DNA from: Eremophila alpestris peregrina
Taxonomy: Eukaryota; Chordata; Aves; Passeriformes; Alaudidae
Reading direction: 5' to 3'
Assembly (NCBI GenBank): GCA_009792885.1
Contig: WMCF01000032.1
Span: 4,506,589 to 4,570,588 of the forward strand
Length of the DNA stretch: 64,000 bases
The notes below the pieces were generated by a model. That model searched no databases and had not been told where the DNA came from. It saw only the letters and a list, made by a program, of their open reading frames with translations. How positions within the stretch are numbered: the first letter of the stretch is position 1; every line of letters starts with the position of its first letter. Shown piece after piece: positions 1 to 10,140 of this stretch. The translations under genes and the position numbers were made by a program.

Positions 1-150
1 TGTGTTTGCAAGTCTTATGCCATGATTGTTCCTTTTTGGGGTTGGGGGGTGCAGACAGGGCTTGGAGTGCAGCTGGGAGACCCCACTCCTGACCAACAGT
101 GCCCCCTCCTCTGCAGCCCCATCCCCTGGGGAATGTCTGGCTGCATCTCT

Positions 151-275
151 ATTCTATTCTATTCTATTCTATTCTATTCTATTCTATTCTATTCTATTCT
201 ATTCTATTCTATTCTATTCTATTCTATTCTATTCTATTCTATTCTATTCCATTCCATTCCATTCCATTCCATTCC
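151..275. repeat. Pentanucleotide microsatellite (ATTCT)n then (ATTCC)n
   Basis: About 19 perfect ATTCT units (151-245) are followed without a break by 6 ATTCC units (246-275), then degenerate copies to about 280. All three forward frames stay open through it, which explains several spurious open reading frames here. The block is not coding. Confidence 0.97.
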
Positions 276-283
276 TATTCTGT

Positions 284-1354
284 TCCCCTCAGCATGTTCT
301 GCTTTGCTGAGTGCTCCCAGCCTCGCACTCCAAACCACTCGAATTTGATGGCAAGATGGTGAGGTCAGGAAAAAAAAACCCCAACATTCTCAATGTTTTT
401 GTGAAAAATAGGTGTTTGGGTAATGACCTCATGGGGAGGGAGGCTGCAGAGTGAGCCAGTCTCCTACCAGTGAAACCGCAGGAGGCGAACGAGTGGGATT
501 GTGCAAATGTCCCAGCCACAGGGAAAGCTTAATTCGGTGGTTGTAATAGCTGAGGACACGCACATCTGTAGGGAAGCAGGCTCCCTTCCTCGCGCTGCTC
601 CCAGAAGGGCTTGTTTGTTTAATTTTATCTCGCCGAGAAAATTATAAAAGGAAAAAAAAAAAAAAAAAAAAAGACAACCACCACTCTGTGGTTTTACTCA
701 GCTGCAGCACAAAACCACCCCAGCGGAGCCTGGAGAGCGCCGGGAGCAAAGCCCTCGCCTGAGGCCAGGTATTTCCGTGGGGAAGAGGGGCAGCGAGGGG
801 CCGTGTGACGGCGGCAGCCCCCGCGCTCTGCCAGGACCCCGCTGCCTGCTGGCACAGGGCCAGGCAGGATGGAGCCGGCTGTAGGAATCATCAGAGCTGG
901 AGAAATCCGGACATCACTCGTTGCTCTGCCACTTCCACCCCGTGCTGATAAACCCCCCACTGCCCAGGGCGGCGGCACCCTGGAAAGAGGGAGGTGTTTG
1001 CCCTTTGAGAGGCTGGAGGAGGATGGGGGTCTCTGGGGCCCCCAGCGCAGCAGCCTGGCTTGCCCAGGTGCCACCAATGCACCTTCTGGCCGAGCAGAGT
1101 GGGCAAGGTTGGATTTTGGGGCAGAAGGTCGAGATCTTAGTGGTGGTCGGTGCTTTGCAAGCTGCCATGTAAACCCCGCCACAGAGATGGCTGGTGCGGC
1201 TGGATAACGTGGGAGCGCCTGTGCTCTGGTTTCAGCTCGTTTTCCTCGCTGTCATTAGTTTAAATTTCCGAGGGAGCCTGGGCTTGGCATCAGACGCTGA
1301 CATCCTTTAATTTAACAAATGCAAAAACGGGACCGTTTCCAAGTGGAGTGATTA
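284..1354. other. No gene seen; poly(A) run at 652-672
   Basis: This stretch is unique-looking, moderately GC-rich DNA with no recognisable protein, RNA gene or transposon. It includes a 21-base A run at 652-672. Overlapping open frames on both strands at about 694-1207 have no domain and reflect few stop codons in GC-rich sequence. Confidence 0.6.
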
Positions 1355-1720
1355 GAAACGTCCCGCTCCGTCCCGCAGCCGCGGTGCCGGGCGCTGGCCG
1401 GGCCTGTCACCGCCACCCCGCTCCCCCCCGCCGGCGGGGCTGCGGCTGAGACCTCCCACACTCGTCACACGGGTGTGACATCCCATCATCACCATCCCTG
1501 CCCGCTGCTCAGCGCTGTCGGGAGCCGCCGATGGGCCCGGCTGGCGAGGAGCAACAGGGGGGGAGCCGGATGCGGGAGCGCAGCTCGCCGAGGGGAGGGA
1601 CGGGGCCGTGCCCCCCGTGCCACCCCCACGGCACCCACTGAGATCCCGTCCCCCCTGCGCCCTGCCAAGGGCCTCCTCCGCCTCCGGGTTTGCGTAGGAT
1701 GGCGCGTGTCCCCCCTAAGC
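1355..1720. promoter_or_regulatory. CpG-dense patch (CpG island candidate)
   Basis: By eye there are roughly 35 CpG dinucleotides in about 365 bases, with dense clusters at 1357-1450 and 1520-1700, in very GC-rich sequence. No TATA box or obvious splice donor defines an exon. Given KCNJ12 downstream on the plus strand, it could be part of that gene's distal promoter, but this is inference; it could equally belong to a gene to the left. Confidence 0.4.
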
Positions 1721-1954
1721 TGCTTAATGAGGGTTAAGAAGCTAACGGGCTTATTTCCAACAATGATTTCCACAGCTCTGCAGGTGTCCCTGGAAACGGA
1801 GCGGCCCCGCTCCCACCCGGTAGCATCCTGCTGGTGTTCCCACCAGCCAGCCCGTGCTGCCATGAGCTTGTCAGTGCTCAGCCAGCCGCCCGAGTCAAAT
1901 CGGTGGCTGTTCTCTGGGCGTGTTTGAACACCCTGTTACAAAGATCCAGGCTGT

Positions 1955-1990
1955 GGTTAGGGTAGGGTAGGGGAGGGGAGTAGGGGGGTG
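1955..1990 (+). other. Telomere-like G-run cluster, predicted G-quadruplex
   Basis: Consecutive runs of three to six G separated by one to three bases (TTAGGG, TAGGG, TAGGGG, AGGGG, then TAGGGGGG) satisfy the usual four-G-run quadruplex pattern on the plus strand. The first units resemble the vertebrate telomere hexamer, but there are too few to call an interstitial telomere array. Confidence 0.6.
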
Positions 1991-2764
1991 GCATCCCTAT
2001 GGATACATCCCCCACCGCCCTGGTCCCTCTTGCTCTGCCTCCGGAGCATCTCTGCGGCATCCCTGGGCGGTCGCCTGGAGACGGCCGCCGCGGGTTGCCA
2101 CAGCGACGGAGCCTTCGCTCAGCATTCCTCCAACTCCGCAGCCTTGGCCGAAGTTGGGCAAGAGAAAAAATATCCCGGGGAAGGGAGTCCGTGCTCCCCT
2201 AGGGCAGCAAGCGCAGGGCTGGGGAAACTGAGGCACGGCTGGGGGAGTTGGAGGCAGCTGTGAGGTGATGGAAAAGGGTTTGGAAGTTGCCCGTGGGGTG
2301 TAATGGGGTAAAGAATGGTGGAAACGGGGCTGGTGGAGGGCAGGGGGTACCTGCAGTCTCTGGGGTGGGGGTCAGCATTTTGGGGGGCAGGTGCTGGTGC
2401 AGGACCTCCATGTGAATCCTCCCAGCAGCAGCCATTCATTGTCACCATGGCAATGTCAGCCGTGCTCAGGTTGTCATCTGTCGTGACATCCGGCACGTGC
2501 TGGGGTGGGCTGCAGGCACAGCCTGGAGGAATCAGCCACCCAGAACACAGACAGAAAATTGGGGTCCCCTACACAGGATGAGGAGAGTGGCCACAAAACC
2601 ATCAGGGTCCCTCAGGGATGGGGTTCCACAGGGTGACATGGTGGCACAGGCAGGTGCCTGGCCCTGGGGACTCTGCGGTGAGGGAGAGGAGGGTGAAGCC
2701 CTTTGAGGTGGCTGTGGCAGTGATGGCCCCCACCAGCCCCACCACGGAGGGCTCCCCCCCATCC
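1991..2764. other. No gene seen
   Basis: GC-rich sequence with a short CpG cluster at about 2050-2110 and the motif GGGGAAACTGAGGCAC at 2221-2236. That motif resembles the reverse complement of the MIR core but is too short to call. No recognisable protein. Confidence 0.5.
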
Positions 2765-2870
2765 CAAGCCTATAATTAAAGACGATGTCCATGGAGGGCG
2801 AGGAGAGGTTACGTAACTTCAGCGTTTGGAAAATTCTTTCTGCTCCCTTATCGGCTTTATAAATATCTCG
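2765..2870. promoter_or_regulatory. Candidate cis-regulatory block (D-box, GATA, MEF2-like)
   Basis: A perfect 10-base palindrome GTTACGTAAC lies at 2808-2817. It matches the PAR-bZIP/E4BP4 D-box (TTAYGTAA). It is followed within about 60 bases by CTTATC (a reverse GATA motif) and by TTATAAATAT, which fits the MEF2 consensus in 9 of 10 positions. The block is more AT-balanced than its surroundings. Motif matches alone do not prove function, and assignment to KCNJ12 is only by proximity (10 kb upstream). Confidence 0.3.
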
Positions 2871-3064
2871 ACCTGGGGCCAGGCCAGGCCAGGCAGGGGG
2901 GACGGCGATGACAAGAGCTGCTGCCAGTCCCCATGCTTAGGCTCCTCCAGACACTGTGCCTCAGTTTCCCCACCTCTGTGGACAAGAGCATCCCTGCTTC
3001 TCCCGCTCCTGTGCTGAAGGAAGGGCTCCTTGCTGCCTGTGGGAGCAGTGAGTGTTTTCTCCCT

Positions 3065-3100
3065 CCAGCAGAAAAAGAGGGGGATTTTTCTTCCTTTCCT
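3065..3100 (+). repeat. 36-bp direct repeat, copy 1
   Basis: This segment begins CCAGCAGAAAAAGAGGGGG and matches 4964-4999 at 34 of 36 positions in the same orientation. The similarity stops abruptly on both sides. I do not recognise the family. Confidence 0.7.
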
Positions 3101-3534
3101 GGAATAAGCTTGATGGTGCTTTTGGGTCACAGACCTCCTTAAGTGGCAAGACCAAAGAACCAAAAGTCGTGCCTGAAGCACTTACTGCCTTGCCCTAATC
3201 TGATATCACACCCCCCAGGTCTGAATTTGTTGCGTCCTTCTTGCTGGTCATTGATGTCCTAAAAGTCCCAGGGTGGGGGCCGTGCAGTGCCTTACCCACT
3301 GTGTTTTCCAGCAGGATTCTGGGGGTGGGTGCTTGCCCCTGTTCCCCCTGCTCCACACAGAACCATCCCAACCCTCCTGAGCCCCTGCCACAGCACCGCT
3401 GAGCCAGGGGACGGCGGGATGCTGGTGCACGGCTGGTGACCACTGCAGGAGGTGCAGCCTTTGAGGGGGGGGCTGCAGCAGGTCCCCAGCTCACGTGCAC
3501 TTGCATTTAGGCCACTTGCAGAGCTCTGTGCCCG

Positions 3535-3625
3535 CGGGGATGTCGGAGGGCGGCCGGGGCCGTGTCGATAGGAGCGCGCACAGCCAAGGGCGGCCGCGCC
3601 GGCGTTGCGTAACTCTCCGTGAGCC
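3535..3625. promoter_or_regulatory. Short CpG-dense patch
   Basis: A cluster of about 15 CpGs in 90 bases, including GGCGGCCGGGG- and GCGGCCGCGCCGGCG-type runs, lies in otherwise CpG-poor DNA. It is too short for a classical CpG island. It could be an alternative promoter or an unmethylated enhancer of KCNJ12; nothing decides this. Confidence 0.3.
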
Positions 3626-4963
3626 TCTTCACCGGGGGCATGTCACCCTGTCCCAATGCCACCACACTCGTCATCCTCCCCGGTGCCTCCAGACTTGGCC
3701 CCTGCCCCAGCCGTGGGGTCCTTTTGCTCTGTGCCCTCCCGTTGCCATCACGGCCACCAGCCACGCCAGGATGCTGTGTGATGTCTGTGTTTTACTGCTC
3801 AAGGTATGCTGGTGGGCAGGACCAGGACCCCAGGGCTTCTGCAGGCTGTTGTGGGTGGCAGCAGTAGGACACCACCTTTACCTCCCCAAATCTTCCTGTG
3901 GCAGCATTTTGGGTTTGCCCAGGCTTTGCACTCGCCTTGTTCATTGTAGGGTTGCCCAAGGACACATGTGGGGGTTGCAATTTAAGGGCTGGCCAAAAAA
4001 AAAAAGAGGGATCCCTTCATTGCTGTTGGGATGCTGCAGTGTGTGCCTGAGCGAGCCACTCACCAGTGACCTGCTCTGTGCAAAGGAGCAGAGGGGAAAC
4101 ACAGGCAGGTGTGCACCTTGAGGGTTTAAAAATGACCTTTTAAATGACTGAAATTCCCAGATCTCTGCCACGGGGTCTGTGTCTGCTGAGCCCTTTAACA
4201 ACAGAACCCGAGGCTGGGGCACAGGAATAACGAGTCATTTTAGGGACCTCAGTGTCTGTCCGATTCCTTCATGGCCACCTCCATTTGAACAGGGCTTTCC
4301 AAGCAAGGTGGGTGGCCTGGGAGGAGCAATGGGTGCCCTGGGTGGTGGCAGTGGAGTGTCCCACATCACCTCACCCCCAGGCTGTGGGCTACCAACATCA
4401 GTGGATGCTGACGTCGGGCAGAGATTTGACTTCTTGCTGCCAGGGCCAGGCTGAGAGGGCACCCATGGCTGGTCCCCGTGGGCAGGGAATGAGGGAGGAT
4501 TAATTGAGTCTCTGATCTCTGACGGCGAGAGGGGACGGGAGCAGTGACCCCCCCAGCGTTATGCAACGCCTGTGCTAAATCTTCATGCAGCAGATAAAGA
4601 CGGTCCCCAAAATACCCTGCCCTGCATTTGCTGCCCTTCAGCTACTTGGGTTTGGGGTCATGCCTGAAGTTTGGGGTTGTTCAGCTCTCCGGTGACAGCA
4701 AAGAAGGGTTAAAAGGGCAGAAACGTTGGGACGGTAACTTGTTACCCCCTGGGAAGGAGATTTCCTCCAAACAGGCTCTGCTTGAGGAATGAGAGCTTTA
4801 AAGGGAGCCCTCACAGGATTTTGAAGAGCCTGAAACTCATGAACTGTTGTGGGCAGAGCCATGAGCTGGAGGAAAACTAATAGCTGCAAAAACAGTGCAA
4901 GGGTCGTTTTTGTCTTGAAGATGCTGGACAGCATCACGAGTGTGCCAGGGGAGTTGGGCACCC
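3626..4963. other. No gene seen
   Basis: No recognisable gene. The 208-codon open frame covering 3495-4121 has no domain and a composition typical of random translation of GC-rich DNA. Nothing else stands out except a short A run near 3996-4005. Confidence 0.55.
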
Positions 4964-4999
4964 CCAGCAGAAAAGGAGGGGGATTTTTCTTCCTCTCCT
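4964..4999 (+). repeat. 36-bp direct repeat, copy 2
   Basis: Second copy of the segment at 3065-3100, with two mismatches over 36 bases, about 1.9 kb downstream in the same orientation. Confidence 0.7.
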
Positions 5000-5214
5000 G
5001 AGAAGATGGGGTTTGTGTCATGGCCATCATTAAACAGCAAAGTGGTCTTGCTTTGGAGCACCGACTGCCTGGCACCACTGTCTGATCCACCCGTTTGGAA
5101 TGTGTCTCATCCTTCTGGCCGGTCCTTCACTTCCCAAAAACCTCTGAAATCCCCTCCAAACTGCTTCTATTCCACCGCCCCTGTGACCACTCAGGCGTCT
5201 TGGGCTCCCCGCCG

Positions 5215-5462
5215 TTGTCACACCGCGATTCCCCCTCCCTGCCCCTCGGAAATGCCGCTGAAGGTGCGCATCCCGCTGCCTGGCGGTGGCTCCCCGGGGC
5301 TGCGGCCGAGGTGCCAGCTCCTGGACATGTAGGGAAGAAGCGAGGCTGTAATCTGAGCTCGGGAGCAATTAGGCAGGACACCGGCAAAGTCCCCGCCGCC
5401 CTCCCGCTCCCTCGGCCGCCAGCACCGGGCTCAGCATCTGCGGCTCTCGCTGCGATCGCGGG
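5215..5462 (+). promoter_or_regulatory. CpG island with consensus splice donor; possible KCNJ12 5' non-coding exon
   Basis: About 22 CpGs occur in 250 bases, and the patch ends at GCGATCGCGGG followed by GTAAGTAG. That is a near-ideal 5' splice site, with GT at 5463-5464. A CpG-rich segment ending in a strong donor on the KCNJ12 strand, 7.3 kb upstream of its 3' splice site, is what a 5' untranslated exon would look like; mammalian KCNJ12 has upstream non-coding exons. The segment contains ATG immediately followed by TAG (5327-5332). There is no transcript evidence, so exon status is inference. Confidence 0.35.
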
Positions 5463-5465
5463 GTA

Positions 5466-7270
5466 AGTAGAGCCAGGAGGGCGGCTCCCCCCGAGCTTGG
5501 CATGTCCTTCCCCCCCGTTTCCTTCCTCCTGGGGTCAGCAGTCCCGTTTAGGGCTCCGCTGACACCTTCACCCACGGCAGTGCCAGAGAGCACTGGGAAC
5601 GCAGCGCTTGAGGGGCGGAAATGACAACTTCATCCTGGCACGGTCATGGAGCCAGGAAAACTGCTTGGGATGGTAGGACAGGCTGTGTTTCTCACCGAGA
5701 GTTGAGCGATTGTTAATGTTTTGGTGGAGCAGGAATGACAGTGGGTTTAAGGTCCGAAAAAGAACCTGCTGATGAGCAGTTGATGGCTCAGCCTTGCTTG
5801 CATCCCACCTCTCCTGGCTGGAGGGGATGCGTGTATCCTGAGCTGGTTCTCATGGTCGTCCTGCTCCTTTCCGTGCAGATTCCCAGCTGGAATGTCACCG
5901 CTGGGAGATGCCATGGCTGTCCCCACAGCCCCTGGCTCCCAACCTGCCGCGTGTTGTGCCTTCAGGATAAACATTTCCTGGGCGGGGGCTCTGCCTACAC
6001 ACGCGACTTCCCTGGAGCAGGAGACGCTGCTCCTGGAGTGGGGGGGTTGTGTTAGGTGAGAACAAGTGAAAACCTGCCTTGGGAGTAATGGGATTTGGGA
6101 AAGAGGCCTCAGTTGGAACGGGGCAAGCAGGAGGTAGAGGATTCCTCTTGCTGAACGGGGATGAATGGATCCAGATCCGTCATCTCCTGCCTCTGAGGTG
6201 TGAGGGGGCTCTTGAAATAATCCATGCCTGTGATATCCCAGGGATGCTTCCAATCACTGGTGTTACCTTCAGGATAGGAAGCCCTCAGCACTGCAGCCCT
6301 CAGCTCGTTTCCATCTGGTTGGTGATAAAATCCACTTGGAGACATTTGCCCTTTCTGCCTCTCTTTTCCCTTTCTTCCCACGGTGGTTTTTAGCAGCTGG
6401 ATGCTCCCCCCTTGGTCAGGGCCAGAGCTGGGGCAGGGGTGTTGCCTCTCCCCTGAGCCTCTTGGCATGTGCTGGATGGGAACCTGCCATTCCCAATGGA
6501 AATCCGTGTCCCTGCAGAGGCCCCCAGCTATGGCTGATTCCAGCTCTGCCATCATCTGCCTCAGCCCCTTCGCTGGGAGGTTTGGGGCTGGAGCTGGAGC
6601 CCTGCATGTATCTGGGTTTTGGGAACATGCAGGAGGGACCAGGGCCATGTGATGGAGACACCCCAAGGTCACTGACCCACCCAAGAACATCCTCCTCTGG
6701 CCCACACGATCCAGGGATGGATTTTTTTTGGGAGGGAGGCGCCCACCACAGCCTGGGCAGGGAACAGGATTTGCTTGTGGACTTGTACAAGCCACTGGCA
6801 CCTTGGGCACAGCTGGGCTAGATGGTATTTCAGTTCTGAGCCCTGGACACCTCCCAGCCATGAGTCCCACCCAGAGGGGCTCCCCTTCACCCTCCGAAGA
6901 CCCTACTGATCCAGCACCAGCCATCTCCACTGCCAGAGTCCCAAACCTACCAGCTCCTGAGGCTCCTGGGACTCTTTTACCTCGGCAGGACACGGGGACA
7001 GAGCATTGCTGCTGCAGAACTTTAATTTGCAGGGCCCCAGGACTGCTGGGAGCAGATCTCTGACGTCCTGCGGGTCAGATCCTGCTGGGTGCAGGGTCTG
7101 GAGCATCAGCAGGCTGGGAAAGCTCCCCTCCCCCTCACTAAATCCCTTCCCCGGCGCAGGACAGTAGGTTACGGGACTCGACCAGAGGTTGGATTTAAGG
7201 AGATTACAATTTCTCCCCCAGGATAATCTAGAAATTCAATTAAAACTCTCTGTCTCCTGCCCCGGCTGCA
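5466..7270. other. No gene seen; presumed upstream or intronic DNA of KCNJ12
   Basis: No domain-bearing frame. A 294-codon minus-strand frame (6109-6993) is rich in P, G and S with no recognisable motif and no start context, and I treat it as chance. No transposon recognised. Confidence 0.5.
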
Positions 7271-7343
7271 GCAGGGCCCCGGGGCACCCTGTGCCCTGCA
7301 GCCATGCCCGGGGAGCGCCGGGGTCCCCCCGGGCACACACCAG
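7271..7343 (+). other. Possible small alternative 5' exon with upstream ATG
   Basis: The segment is preceded by CTGCCCCGGCTGCAG (a passable 3' splice site ending 7270) and followed by CAG|GTAAGG at 7341-7349 (a good 5' splice site). It holds an ATG at 7304 in good context (GCAGCCATGC), followed by 12 further codons and one leftover base. Joined to position 12907 it would be in frame with the KCNJ12 start. Joined to 12751 it would stop at 12774 as a short upstream ORF. There is no transcript support, and the splice signals could be chance. Confidence 0.2.
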
Positions 7344-9092
7344 GTAAGGGCTGACCCCTCCTCCGGGATCCGGCAGGAACCCCCTCCCCCTGCCCGGGGA
7401 GCAGCTGCGGCTCTGCCCCTCCCCAGGGCGATTTCCTGGGATATTTACACCCGTCCTCTGAACCAGGGCAGCTGCGGGGGCTGTGGGAGTCTGCAGGGGG
7501 CTGTGGGGAGGGGTAAGGGGGTACCCCAGAGGTTTGGGTGGGTCTGGCTGCATCTCCTGGGGTTTGGGGGCATCCTTTGGCAGCTCCTGGTGCAGGTGGT
7601 CGCTGCCAAGGCCCTGCGACCCCCTTGCCCTCATCCTTCCCCCCCAGCCATGTCCTGCTGTCATGGATGTGAGGAGATGGAAAAACAGCCTGTGTTTTCC
7701 AGGAGAATGAGATGGGGATTTCAAGACCTGCGGGGTGGCAGGGCTGGCTGTGGGTTGGGGTGACTGTGGGTGTTGTGGCATTCCCAGATCCCTCTGACAC
7801 TGTCCTGCAGCGGGGCAGGGGGAGCACTGGGAGGCAGCAGGGGTGGATGTCCTGTCACTGCAGGCTGTGGGTGCTGGAACAGGGATGGGTGCTGGAAGAG
7901 GGATGGGTGCAGCCTCTGAAAGGTTCTTTCCCAGGATCTCTCTGATCCAGGGCACATTTAGCAGGAGTTTTAGGGTGCTTAAGCACAAGCCCATCACCCC
8001 CGGGAGGCCACCTGGCCCCAGTGGTGACAAATGCTGCACGTGGCCTTGTTTTCTCTCCTCCCGTACCCGTGGCTTCCTCACGTGGCTCAAGGGGACAGGG
8101 ATGAGCCAGCGTCTCTCCAGGCACCCCGTCACCTCTGGTCTTGCCACCAAGGGCCTTCCTTGCCCCACGTGCCTCAGTTTCCCTTCTGCATGTGCCACCA
8201 AGGCTTGCAGACAGCGATTTTGTGACTGCTTGTTGGAAATAGGGGAGTGTGTAGGGGTCCTGGGGAGGGCTGTGTGCCTATGGCTGATTTTTTCCTGTGT
8301 TCCTGCCAAAACGGAGCAGTTCCTTCTCATTAGGGACGTGCTGTGGTGGGAACCCCTTTCCTGTCCTCCCTGGCAGCGGAGGGGAAACAGGGGCCCATTT
8401 ATTCTCGTTTATTCTTTGTATGTCCTGACCTGGCCTGCCTTGGGCTGACCCTTAACTTTTTGGCAGTGCTCAAAGACGGGGCATTGTAGGAAGGAGTTAT
8501 TCAGGCATTGCTGCTGCCCTGGCATGGCTCGGGGAGCCTCCAGCCCCTTGAGCTGCCTCCCCTCTGTTTGTGGGTGCCCGGGTGAGGGATGGCTTTGTCA
8601 GGACGGGATGAGCAGGGGGATATTTGGGCTCTCTCGGCTGTGGCGCACACACAGCTCCCTCCTCTCCGCTGACATTGCTGTCCTGCTGCTGGGCCATGAA
8701 GGGCATCGCCGCGGGAGATAGCTGCGTTATCTCCCGGCGTAGGGCAGCGTTATCTCCGGCGCAGGGCAGGCAGCAGCCCCGAGGGTGACCCGCTCCCCTG
8801 CCCCGAGCACAGGCCACCTGCAGCCTCATCATCCCCAAACTCAGCTGCTCCGAGCCGAGCACGGCCCGGCTGTGTGCGCACTTCCATGAGGAAATCCAGG
8901 CTGGGAGGGTGCGAGAAGGGGGTGGCAGCCAAAACGCGTCCCCCTCCAGAGGTGCAGGGAAAGGTGTGATGATAAATGGCATTGACACATCCAGCCGGCT
9001 CTAACTAATGACTTCCCCGGCACCCAACATATTTTCCCAGCGTGCCGGCTGTTCCGAATATTGTTGTAACATTTAACATCCCCTTTTATAAG
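7344..9092. other. No gene seen; GC-rich, presumed KCNJ12 intron
   Basis: Holds a 364-codon minus-strand open frame (7236-8330) with no domain, dominated by P, Q, S and G; I do not call it. A short duplicated phrase GGGATGGGTGCTGGAA lies at about 7883-7910. GTGCCTCAGTTTCCC at 8169-8183 resembles the MIR core but is isolated. Confidence 0.5.
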
Positions 9093-9124
9093 AAAAAAAA
9101 AAAGAAAAAAAAGGGAAAAAAAAT
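9093..9124 (+). repeat. A-rich simple repeat
   Basis: A 32-base run of A interrupted by single G or GGG. Upstream, 8960-9090 is AT/GC-balanced and non-repetitive (including GAATATTGTTGTAAC near 9056), unlike its GC-rich flanks. It has the look of a conserved non-coding element, which cannot be confirmed without alignment. Confidence 0.7.
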
Positions 9125-10140
9125 TAGCTGTGCAGTTGGCAGATTGCTGGAGGCACTCGGGTTCTCGGCGGGGACCCGCTCCGCGCTGGGAGCTGGGCTG
9201 CTGCAGTTTCGTGGCAGGAGTTGCTGCCTCTCTTGTCAGCTCATTAGCTGGGGCAATCCACGGCGTCGCTGCCTTCGGAGCCGCGGGGAGCCGAGGGCCG
9301 CTCCTTCCCGAAACTCGGATTATGACCCTGTTTTGTTTGCTACGTGTTAGTGCTGTCAGCTCTGCGCGGGACGCGTGGCACGGACAGCAGGGGATGGTCC
9401 CGGTCCTGCCCCACACCCAGCGTGGGTTTGTCCGCGCTGGAGCCGGGCTGGGAAGGGGATTAACGGGCAGGGATTTTCGGGGGAAGTTTTGATTTTGTTC
9501 CTGTGAGGGGAAATTGTGATAGGCAGGTTTGTGAAACTCCTGGGATGCGGGCAGGAAGGGGGATGCACCTCCAGGAACGGCTGTGGCAGCCCCCTGGGGC
9601 AGTTCTGGCTGGGGGGAGGTGCCAGGGTGGTGCTGGAGGATGCTCTCCTGAGCCAGGGAGATGTAGGGGGACCGCGAGGATGTTGTCCCCAGCTGGTCCC
9701 TTGTCAGAGCCCGTCCAGCCACGGCTTTCCACGTGTTTGCGTGAGCCCTCTCCCAGCCTGAGCCTCCCGCCGCGGCAGCATGGGGCTCCAGCCTTCAAAT
9801 TTAAACCAAACCAGAAATTCAGCTTTCAGCGAACTCGAGAAAGTGTATTTCCAAACAAAACCGTGCTAAATAAAGGACGAGCCGCAGGCGGCCGCCTGCT
9901 CCGGCACATCCACTTTACTGCCTTTATTTAGCTGCCGTCTCCCCCGGCTGCCGGCCTGGGACGGGGCGGGGGGGTTCTGTCCCCACAGGAGCTCCGGGAA
10001 GGATCCGTCCGGGAATGGGGGGTCCCAGATGGGAAAGGGGCTGTGTCACAAAAACTTCCCTGTACCCAAAAAGGAGCCGGCTCCTTGTGTCTGTCCTGGC
10101 ATCACCCCGCAGCAGAGGGGTCCCTGAAACTCTGTCACAT
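9125..10140. other. No gene seen; CpG-enriched in part
   Basis: CpG-enriched intervals occur at about 9150-9320 and 9880-9990. A 293-codon minus-strand frame (8841-9722) has no recognisable domain and runs through the A-rich tract as a K/F-type homopolymer, so it is not called. No transposon recognised. Confidence 0.45.

Noticed and set aside
22..362. Three overlapping frames through the ATTCT repeat
   Set aside because: A 5-base repeat without stops keeps every forward frame open; no coding evidence.
2953..2976. GTGCCTCAGTTTCCCC phrase, also at 8169 and reversed at 2221
   Set aside because: It resembles the MIR core, but only 15-20 bases match and flanks do not; too short to call a repeat.
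6109..6993. 294-codon minus-strand open frame
   Set aside because: No recognisable motif, and several other frames are open in the same interval; typical of GC-rich non-coding DNA.
7236..8330. 364-codon minus-strand open frame
   Set aside because: Composition is P/Q/S/G-rich with no domain, no supporting splice or polyadenylation context, and overlapping open frames on both strands. GC-rich DNA has few stop codons.
8841..9722. 293-codon minus-strand open frame
   Set aside because: It reads through the A-rich tract as an F-rich homopolymer and has no domain; probably chance.
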